NCBI GenBank assembly: GCA_964481775.1 | Contig: CAYZUX010000001.1 | Span: forward strand, 1-64,000 | DNA: 64,000 nt | Source: OLB16 sp964481775 | Lineage (GTDB): Bacteria > Hinthialibacterota > Hinthialibacteria > OLB16 | Direction of reading: 5' to 3' | Shown here: positions 35,903 through 43,259 of the stretch, piece by piece | Layout: the number at the start of each line of letters is the position of its first letter | Numbering within the stretch: the first letter of the stretch is position 1 | Notes under the pieces: generated by a model | Databases searched by the model: none | Told to the model about the DNA's origin: nothing | What the model saw: only the letters and a program-made list of their open reading frames with translations | Program-made: the position numbers and the translations under genes

Positions 35903-37057
35903 ATGATGAAACTATCATCTCTCAAGAAACTTTCATCGAATGTGGTTATGGTATTGTTGCAGTTAACTCTGGTTCTTGTCTTTGTCTGCGATAAGGCTCA
36001 TTCTGATTGCAGTCATCTTGTGGTAGCCGCCGTGGACTCTTCCGAAGCAGCCAGGAAATACGCTGACTTTGTAGCGGATGGCAACGGTGACCAGGAAGAA
36101 ATTCATGCTGCCCTCAAAGCCCTTCCTGCGGCCGGAGGGACAATTCAGTTGATGGCAGGGACATATGACATTCGCAGAGTCACAGGAACCCTTGGAGGGA
36201 TCACCATCAACCGGTCGAATGTGACTCTTGCAGGTGAGGGTGAGTGCACTAAGCTCAGGCTTTCCGCAGGGCAGAATACAAATGTAATCCGCATCATTGG
36301 ACCGGATGTGGGAAACATCACCATACGTGACCTTTCAGTGGACCAGAATCGGGATGAAAATCCGTTTGGCGAGGGAGACAGGAATGTCTCTCATGCGCGT
36401 TTTGAGTTCTGTGGGATCAAGGCCTTCTGCAGGGAACCTGGTGGATCAGGTACCGAGCCAACCCACGACATTACCATCGAAAACTGCCGTGTATCGAATT
36501 CCCGCAGGCTGGGAATCATGCTTGAAGGTCCAAACATGCGTGTGTTGAATAACCATTTGGGTAATGCTCTCTCGGATTCAGTCGAAATCCTGACCGGACC
36601 GGGATTCATCATGGGGAATTATGTCGAAATTACGGGGAAGACCCACGTGGGGATCGGTTCCGATCGTGGAAACTCGATCATCATGGCGAACAATATCATC
36701 CATGTCAGGGAAAGCGGTGACATCGACATTGGATTCCGTTCCTGGGCAAACTCCGAAAGGCATGTCATTTCAGGTAATATCATTCAAGTGGATGAAGGTG
36801 GAAAAATTGGAGCCGCGATGGAGGTGCGTGGTTTCGGTGCGGCGGTTACCGGAAACACGATTCAGTGGAATGATTCCGAAAATCGTTTGCCTCTCCTGCT
36901 CACCGGTGCTGGTACGGTTGTCTCCGGCAACTACTTTAAGAACCTCACTCTCGTGGTAAATGATGAGACGAAAACAGACAGGCCGACAATTATCACAAAT
37001 AACCTGATGGAAAACTCGGTTATCGATCACCAGAAAGGAAATTTAAAACAAGAATGA
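35903..37057 (+). CDS. Exported right-handed beta-helix (pectate-lyase-like) protein
   Basis: 384 residues from ATG 35903, preceded by GAGGAGGAG. The signal peptide is about 12-33 (VVMVLLQLTLVLVFVCDKAHS). The cap region (YADFVADGNGDQEEIHAALKALPAAGG) is typical of the pectate lyase 3 / parallel beta-helix superfamily, and the rungs follow (ITIRDLSVDQNRDEN, DITIENCRVSNSRRLGIML, IIMANNIIHV, HVISGNIIQV, AVTGNTIQW, VVSGNYFKNL). It ends in QKGNLKQE without the W-tail, unlike the other beta-helix genes here. It lies 58 bp after the RraA-like gene. It may generate the glycan or ester processed by the operon. Confidence 0.8.
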   Translation: MMKLSSLKKLSSNVVMVLLQLTLVLVFVCDKAHSDCSHLVVAAVDSSEAARKYADFVADGNGDQEEIHAALKALPAAGGTIQLMAGTYDIRRVTGTLGGITINRSNVTLAGEGECTKLRLSAGQNTNVIRIIGPDVGNITIRDLSVDQNRDENPFGEGDRNVSHARFEFCGIKAFCREPGGSGTEPTHDITIENCRVSNSRRLGIMLEGPNMRVLNNHLGNALSDSVEILTGPGFIMGNYVEITGKTHVGIGSDRGNSIIMANNIIHVRESGDIDIGFRSWANSERHVISGNIIQVDEGGKIGAAMEVRGFGAAVTGNTIQWNDSENRLPLLLTGAGTVVSGNYFKNLTLVVNDETKTDRPTIITNNLMENSVIDHQKGNLKQE

Positions 37058-37128
37058 TTTGCGCAGGGGTATTACATCCGAGGATTGCCAGCTGCCTTTG
37101 AAAACGAATTCCCGGAGGATTACCTGAG

Positions 37129-38409
37129 ATGAAAGCCGGAGTGGGTAAAGTACTCATAACACCTGAAACGAGTATGTGGCTGGCTGGATACGCACACCGT
37201 GATCGTCCCTCCCAGGGAGTACTATGTGAGCTTTATGCAAAGGCTTTATCATTCGAGGATGAAGCTGGTTCACAGTTTGTCCTTGTAACAACAGACATTC
37301 TGGGATTCACAAGGAATGTGGCCGCACAGATCGCTGACAGGGTAAAGGAAGAATGTGGCATTCCCCGGGAACAGTTGATGTTGACCTCCTCCCATACTCA
37401 CAGCGGGCCAGTGATAGGGGATTGCCTGATCGATATGTATCATCTGAATCCTGAACAAATGGACTTGGTTAAGAAATACACTGTTGCCCTGGTAGATCAT
37501 GTCCTTCAGGCGGTGAAACAGGCAATCAGGAATCTTGAACCTTGTTCATTATCCTGGTCAGTTGGCAATGCGGCGTTTGCCCACAATCGGCGGGAGTATA
37601 CGGAGGAGGGGGTTATCATCGGTTGTAACCCCGAGGGCCCGACAGACCATGACGTCCCAGTTCTGCGTGTAAATCGCAAAGATGGTTCTGTCAAAGCAGT
37701 TCTGTTTGGTTATGCCTGTCATAATACTGTCCTGGATCTTTGCGAGTTCAGCGGCGATTATGCCGGTTATGCACAGTTGACTTTGGAAGACAGTATCCCA
37801 GGAATGGTGAGTCTTTTCGTCAGCGGATGTGGTGGCGATCAGAATCCATTGCCACGCAGAAGCATAGAATTGGCCAGGAAGCATGGACAGGACCTTGCCA
37901 CCTCAGTGCTTGAGACATTCCATAGACAAGCCGCTGATGTTCATGGCCCCATCCATGCCGTATTTGAGGAAGTTCCTCTCAAATTCCGGTATCAGGATTA
38001 TCGCAAAGAACTGGACGACCAGATTAAAGGAGGGAATGAATACCTCCGCAACACAGCCGCACGTTTACTCGCACGGCTCAGAGACAATGGGGAGCAACCA
38101 GCATTCTATCCCTACCCCGTTCAGATCTGGTGTTTCTCGAACACACTCCAGCTAATCGCCTTGGGTGGGGAGGTGGTGGTTGACTATTCGCTTCGATTGA
38201 AACAGGAACTTGGACGGGAAAGGAATTTTATTTTGGCATACGCCAATGATGTGATGGGATATATTCCAAGCCTTCGGGTTTTGAACGAAGGTGGCTACGA
38301 AGCGGACTTCTCGATGGTTTATTATGGATTTTCCGGAACTTGGGATGATCAGATTGAAACAACAATTATCGAAGCGGTTCACCGCTTGACAAATGAAGCC
38401 AAGGTTTGA
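37129..38409 (+). CDS. Neutral/alkaline ceramidase N-domain-like hydrolase
   Basis: 426 residues, no signal peptide. It begins KAGVGKVLITPETSMWLAGY and contains TTDILGFTRNVAAQIADRV, LTSSHTHSGPVIGD (His ligands) and LFVSGCGGDQNPLPR, the hallmark blocks of the neutral/alkaline non-lysosomal ceramidase N-terminal domain. The usual C-terminal Ig-like domain is absent. Relatives in environmental bacteria are widespread and mostly uncharacterised; ceramide is not necessarily the substrate. As an amidase it fits with the M20 deacylase and aminotransferase in the same operon. GGAGG lies 9 nt before the ATG. Confidence 0.8.
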   Translation: MKAGVGKVLITPETSMWLAGYAHRDRPSQGVLCELYAKALSFEDEAGSQFVLVTTDILGFTRNVAAQIADRVKEECGIPREQLMLTSSHTHSGPVIGDCLIDMYHLNPEQMDLVKKYTVALVDHVLQAVKQAIRNLEPCSLSWSVGNAAFAHNRREYTEEGVIIGCNPEGPTDHDVPVLRVNRKDGSVKAVLFGYACHNTVLDLCEFSGDYAGYAQLTLEDSIPGMVSLFVSGCGGDQNPLPRRSIELARKHGQDLATSVLETFHRQAADVHGPIHAVFEEVPLKFRYQDYRKELDDQIKGGNEYLRNTAARLLARLRDNGEQPAFYPYPVQIWCFSNTLQLIALGGEVVVDYSLRLKQELGRERNFILAYANDVMGYIPSLRVLNEGGYEADFSMVYYGFSGTWDDQIETTIIEAVHRLTNEAKV

Positions 38410-39208
38410 TTGGCATCATCATCTCCATCGGTTGATGTTGCAAGCCTCGGCGGAGTCAACAAAGCAGAATAATCTGTAAAACCGCCAGAAATATACCAGC
38501 CCCCTGTCGTCCTTTCTGGTGCCCTCCACCTCAATCTATATGTTGTATCTGACATAAATAATATAATGTAGATAAATAACACCTTTTCCCTCAAAAGAAT
38601 TGTTGTCTATTGACAAGAAAGAGAACACAAAAAAAAAGAATCGAATGACGCTTGACATCCTGTAATGAAGATCTAGATTACTGTGGTGGTCTGGAGCCAA
38701 TCATTAAGGCACCAGTAGCACCGACCCCTCCTTGGAAGGAACGGATGGCCTGAGCGGTCAAGCTTTTTCCGTCCCTTTAAAGATCGTGCCGGAGTTCTTG
38801 GTTTTTTCTGTTGAATGCGCGAAGGAGTGCCATATCTACGATCCACGAACGCGCAGGTCGGCGGGAGACACTCCTCCGAAAAACGGCCTCTCAAGCCGTC
38901 GGAGGTGAGATGGGCAGGGACAGAGCACATTCGTGTTTTTTTGGACAGCTTCGCTTGGATGACAACGATTCCACCTACCTGGCATCCTCGAAACCGAGTG
39001 CAGGATATGCGGTGGCGTTCCCAAGCGTATCGTTTCCGGCCCACCAGTGTCACACACCGGATACGACTGAAGCTCGAATTGAACCTGTCGGTGATGCCTT
39101 ACCAATAGAGACACGGCTTCAATCGAGAGGCCCACCCTTTCGAGAACACCCATGCAATCTGTTGTTGAATGATGTGGTCTTTCAATGCAATTCCCATGGA
39201 AGGAGAGA
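38410..39208. other. 800-bp region without a supported gene
   Basis: The first part (38530-38660) is AT-rich and ends with a promoter-like pair: TTGACA at 38652-38657 and TAGATT at 38674-38679, 16 bp apart. The next 500 bp are less AT-rich. They hold a bulged hairpin (cctccg 38873-38878 and acggc 38883-38887 with gccgt 38895-38899 and cggagg 38900-38905). Overlapping open frames occur on both strands but none looks like a protein. It could be a long leader of the PD40 gene, an RNA gene or decayed sequence. Confidence 0.35.
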
Positions 39209-40603
39209 ATGATGAAAAGACTTTCTGTAACATGCTTAATCGTGATTTTCCTGGTTCCACTTTGGGTGTCACCTGCTTTCTCGTTTTGGGATGAGCAACA
39301 GCTCACCTTTGATACGAATAGAAATCACTCTCTTGACAACAACCTCAACTGGTCTCCTGACTGCAAATGGATTGCTTATGACACAAGGGCTTTGTCAGGT
39401 GGAATTGGTAATACGTTGACACTTGAGAAGGTGAACATCGAAACAAAAAGTATCGTCGTCATGTACACTGCCCCGAATGCACTTCCTCTTGATGGATTTG
39501 GCCCGGGCACTGCGGCGGTGAGTTTTTTTCCTGCCGGGGACAGAGTTATTGCCATTCGTGGGATCAACGGTGTGCAATACGCGGGTACAGCACGTTTCGG
39601 GGCGATGATCAGCCCTACCGATGGAAGTGTGGGAAGTGAGGGTTATGTCATAGCCGATGCCCGGGATGTAACGCCACCATTCACACCCGGCGCATTGCGT
39701 GGGGGGACACATCGGCACGAACCAACTGGGGATGGGGTATTGGTGGGCTTCACCTACAATGACCAGATCATGAAAGATCTTGGGAAAGACCTCAGAACCA
39801 TCGGTGTCACCAAACTGGGTACGCCGGTGGACGTAGATGAGGCACTTGGAAATCTGGATGGCACAGGTTTCACAGTGCTGGTTGTAAAAGTAAAGCCCCA
39901 ATCGGAGATCACACCAGGTAGTGATGACATCTTCCAGGGTTCTGATGATGCCTGGGTTGGTGAAAAGGGCTATCAGAAACCGGACCAGACCTGGCAACGT
40001 GCGCGTGCTTTCATCGGCAAGACTGTCACAAGTACTGGCGGGGTTCGCAACGAGGTGTATATTGTTGATATCCCTGAAGACATCACAGTGGCCGGACCCG
40101 ATGGGCCGCTTGAGGGAACTGAAACAACCTTCCCGATGCCTCCCGCGGGGACGGTTCAACGCAGGCTGACCAATAGTGAGTCAGACTGTGGTGGAATCAT
40201 CCGCTGTAGTCTGGATGGCTCCAGGATCGCCTTCACTAGAGGTGGTCAGATCTGGCTGATTTCACCACTTGGTGGTACCGCTGTTCAGGCTACCTCAATT
40301 CCCACAGGAGTCTCCAAACCCTGGTGGGATCCAAGTGGCGACTACATATATTGCATCTCAGACAACTCGATTTGGGTGACCAATGTCAGGGAGGGTGATT
40401 CCAATTTTGGTGAATCCGAGAGAATCACCGATCCAAATTTATTCCCCGGTCGTGCACCGGATGCATTGTGTGTCTCGCCCGATGGCAAATGGATTGCTTT
40501 CAACCGGAAGCTTGATGGTGATGGAGGAACACAAATCAATCAAATCTTTGTGGTGTCGATCCCGGCACCATCAAGGGTCGACAACTGGAGTCTTTTTGAG
40601 TAA
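39209..40603 (+). CDS. Exported PD40/TolB-like propeller protein with W-tail
   Basis: 464 residues from ATG 39209, with GGAAGGAG just upstream. The signal peptide is about 1-23 (LIVIFLVPLWVSPAFS). PD40-type blades appear at both ends of the chain (NLNWSPDCKWIAYDTRA, CSLDGSRIAFTRGGQIWLI, WWDPSGDYIYCISDNSIWV, VSPDGKWIAFNRKLDGDGG), as in TolB-like periplasmic propellers. It ends PSRVDNWSLFE, one of the eight tail-bearing proteins, with F replacing Y. A strong hairpin lies 33 bp after the stop. No catalytic residues seen; probably a binding or scaffolding protein. Confidence 0.8.
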   Translation: MMKRLSVTCLIVIFLVPLWVSPAFSFWDEQQLTFDTNRNHSLDNNLNWSPDCKWIAYDTRALSGGIGNTLTLEKVNIETKSIVVMYTAPNALPLDGFGPGTAAVSFFPAGDRVIAIRGINGVQYAGTARFGAMISPTDGSVGSEGYVIADARDVTPPFTPGALRGGTHRHEPTGDGVLVGFTYNDQIMKDLGKDLRTIGVTKLGTPVDVDEALGNLDGTGFTVLVVKVKPQSEITPGSDDIFQGSDDAWVGEKGYQKPDQTWQRARAFIGKTVTSTGGVRNEVYIVDIPEDITVAGPDGPLEGTETTFPMPPAGTVQRRLTNSESDCGGIIRCSLDGSRIAFTRGGQIWLISPLGGTAVQATSIPTGVSKPWWDPSGDYIYCISDNSIWVTNVREGDSNFGESERITDPNLFPGRAPDALCVSPDGKWIAFNRKLDGDGGTQINQIFVVSIPAPSRVDNWSLFE

Positions 40604-40635
40604 AAGTCTTCGCTCGGAAGTTGTTGATATTTGGA

Positions 40636-40668
40636 GGGGAGTGATGTCAAGTAGTTGACTCACTCCCC
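40636..40668. terminator. Strong hairpin between convergent genes
   Basis: ggggagtga (40636-40644) pairs with 40660-40668, and gtcaa (40646-40650) pairs with ttgac (40655-40659), leaving a gtag loop and one bulged t: 14 base pairs in all. It lies between the ends of the PD40 gene and the minus-strand FGE-sialidase gene and may terminate both. Confidence 0.6.
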
Positions 40669-40829
40669 CACACATATCCGGTATTAAATTAAGCGGTCAA
40701 CAAACCTGTTGTATCGATTGTAAGAAGCCTCCAGGAATCAATCCTCGACTCGCAAAGCATTTACAGGAAAACAGCAACTGTTCTTGTTGCAGTTGTCACA
40801 AATGACTGTCTTGATAATTCTTGAAGGCC

Positions 40830-42809
40830 TCACGGCTTTTCTCTTTCCTCAGGAAAGTCCAACCCCTGTGTCAGCCATGACAATGAAAAACGCACAAAAC
40901 GAATCCATTCACGGCGGTGCTTTTCACCCCCTTCAAAGAGCAGACCGATATCACCATCAGGCAAACGGACCATGGATGAATACGATGAAGGGCCATGATG
41001 GATGAGCCTCTTGACAGGCCATGTCTGACCTTCATCATAACTCACCCTGACTGTCATCCGGGTCCGCTCCACTACGTTGAATTTTTCACCGGAATTGTCT
41101 GGATTTGAGAACAGGATACGCCCTTTCTCATCCGGGCCGGGAAGGCTGTACCTCGCAAGACTTGCCTGGCAGGGACATTCATTCAGCGTGCGGTCCCAGC
41201 GAAAGTTGGACCAAGTCCGTCCACCATCCTCGCTGATGGCGACCCCCCGGCAACTCATCCCCATGTCGCCGCGCATGTTGAGCATCAGTTTCCCATCTGC
41301 CAGTTCAACTGCCTGACATTCATCAGACAGAACAGATACCGCATCTCCCAATGTCCAGGTCTTGCCATGATCATCGCTGTAAAGAACTCGCGAATGGAAT
41401 TCTTCCTCGCATTCTTCGTTGGGCTCTCCTGTATAACCCGGGATGACTAACCTTCCGTTTTTCATCTGAAGTCCCACACCTGGGCCGGGATTGAAGGTAT
41501 CGTCATAATTGGTGATGAACGGACCGATGTCCACCGGCTCGGACCAGGTCTGTCCGTTATCCCGGCTGATCAGCTGGAAATGCTGGTGATGGTTTGTGCT
41601 GACTTTATTGGCATTGTCGCATATCAGGATGATCGTGTTGTTGATGTAGTCAATCACCGGGCATGGATTCATGAGTGCCTCGATTCCCTGACCCTGGACA
41701 AGAGTCTGCATGGGCAACCAGGTGCGTCCACCATCCAGGCTTCGCCTGAGGACCATATCAGATGGACTCATATCCTCCTGTGAAATTTTACGGGCTTCAC
41801 AGAAAGCCAGGAGAGAACCATCTGGCGCGATGAGCAGCCCGGGGATCCGGTATGTATGAACTCCCTCTGCCCCGGCGGTGAACACATTCACGAATTCCGG
41901 AGTACCGGGTTGTGGCTTCGGAAGTTTTGCCAGCACCACACGGAATCCGATGTCGCTCTTGATGATCGATGGAGTCTCATGATGACGTCGTGAGGACCGG
42001 CAATGGCCACCAATACAAAGCCAACTGCCTCCCCGCAGCACACGGTGTTCGGCGGTTGCGGGTCCCACGGGATCAACCGCAATTCCGTCATAATAATAGC
42101 CATGCCAGTCCTGGCACCATTCTGAGACATTACCGCTCATATCGTACAATCCCCAGGGATTTGGAGGTAACATTCCTACTGGATGGGCGTATTTTTCCAT
42201 CGTGATCAGTGTGTTTCCCAGCCACCACGCCTTCTGGTTAATTTCGTCGTAGGCTGGATCATCTCCCCAATAAAATCTTGTCGTGGTTCCCGCACGGCAG
42301 GCATACTCCCACTCCGCCTCGGTTGGGAGACGGAAATCCCTTCCTGTGATTGTTGCCAGCCTGGTTGTGAAGGTATGAGCATCTTCCCAGCTGATGTAAA
42401 CTGCTGGGCTGCGTGGATTTTCACTGACATATCTGTGTCCTTTCCACGGCTCATTCCCCATGACAGCCTGCCACTGCTCCTTGGTCACCTCGTACTTTCC
42501 GATCCAGAACCCGTTGGACAGTGTCACTGGGTGTGCCGGTGTTTCTTTGTTGGGATAGGCATCCTGTTCCTTTTTCCTTTGACCCATCATGAATGAACCA
42601 CCGGGAATCCAGACCAGATCGAGTTGAACTTCCCCAGGAAGAATGATGGTTTCGTTTGCTTTACTCTGGAATCCCAGGTTCGCTTCTGTTGCATTTCCAT
42701 CAGCAAATGCGGCCAGGGAAATTTCAAACAAGAGAGTAACCATGACCTTGATTATTGTGCTGGCCACACATTCTGTTTTTCGAGGTATCATGTTTGTCTT
42801 CATTCCCAT
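40830..42809 (-). CDS. Exported FGE-like (SUMF1) + sialidase fusion
   Basis: 659 residues from ATG 42809 (GGAGG about 9 nt upstream; an in-frame GTG at 42818 sits on that site). The signal peptide is about 17-37. Residues about 62-295 are a formylglycine-generating-enzyme-type domain (VWIPGGSFMMGQ, FWIGKYEVTKEQWQAV, FRLPTEAEWEYACRAGT, NPWGLYDMSGNVSEWCQDW, RGGSWLC, GFRVVL). C265 and C270 have the spacing of the catalytic cysteine pair of true FGE, which most bacterial SUMF1-like proteins lack. Residues about 305-645 are a sialidase: YRIP motif and five Asp boxes (SLDGGRTW, SRDNGQTW, SDDHGKTW, SEDGGRTW, SYDEGQTW). No sulfatase gene is in the window, and this fusion is uncommon. No W-tail. Confidence 0.85.
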   Translation of the reverse strand: MGMKTNMIPRKTECVASTIIKVMVTLLFEISLAAFADGNATEANLGFQSKANETIILPGEVQLDLVWIPGGSFMMGQRKKEQDAYPNKETPAHPVTLSNGFWIGKYEVTKEQWQAVMGNEPWKGHRYVSENPRSPAVYISWEDAHTFTTRLATITGRDFRLPTEAEWEYACRAGTTTRFYWGDDPAYDEINQKAWWLGNTLITMEKYAHPVGMLPPNPWGLYDMSGNVSEWCQDWHGYYYDGIAVDPVGPATAEHRVLRGGSWLCIGGHCRSSRRHHETPSIIKSDIGFRVVLAKLPKPQPGTPEFVNVFTAGAEGVHTYRIPGLLIAPDGSLLAFCEARKISQEDMSPSDMVLRRSLDGGRTWLPMQTLVQGQGIEALMNPCPVIDYINNTIILICDNANKVSTNHHQHFQLISRDNGQTWSEPVDIGPFITNYDDTFNPGPGVGLQMKNGRLVIPGYTGEPNEECEEEFHSRVLYSDDHGKTWTLGDAVSVLSDECQAVELADGKLMLNMRGDMGMSCRGVAISEDGGRTWSNFRWDRTLNECPCQASLARYSLPGPDEKGRILFSNPDNSGEKFNVVERTRMTVRVSYDEGQTWPVKRLIHHGPSSYSSMVRLPDGDIGLLFEGGEKHRREWIRFVRFSLSWLTQGLDFPEEREKP

Positions 42810-43259
42810 TTCACTCACCCTCCATTAACCCCGTTATCAATCCCATGATGGACGAGAACCTGGTATCTGTGAAATCATAGGACTATTGTCCATATTCCCC
42901 GGTAAATTGACACCCCCGGCTCTGATGATGCAGTCCATTAGTGGAAGACAGCCTGATATCTCCGGATAACACAATCCTGATTGACTAACAACATGTGTGA
43001 TCCACAAGAGTCTGACGAGAGCATCGATATAATGGTTTACGTATTCAGTGGTTCTATGGTAGATTGTCCATGTGGAGTTGGAGAGACTATTTTCATGCGT
43101 GTCTCGATATCGGTGTGAAAATAATTTATTTATGAGATGAATACAGAATCACCGCTTTCAAGGCGTGTCTCCTTTCTGATTGATTGTTGATCGGTGTACT
43201 ATGAGGAATGAGGTCCCATTGCAAAATAAGTAAATGCATCTCGCTGAGGAGGTTATTCC
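42810..43259. other. Divergent intergenic region, 450 bp
   Basis: No gene seen. A TATAAT-like box (near 43028) has no matching -35. AGGAGG near 43244-43250 serves the downstream ATG. Confidence 0.3.

Noticed and set aside
38811..39212. Overlapping 97-156 codon frames on both strands
   Set aside because: None shows a domain, signal peptide or ribosome-binding site; frames overlap on both strands as expected for noncoding DNA without many stops.
39395..40159. Open frame of 254 codons on the minus strand
   Set aside because: Antisense shadow of the PD40 propeller gene, with cysteine- and histidine-rich low-sense composition.
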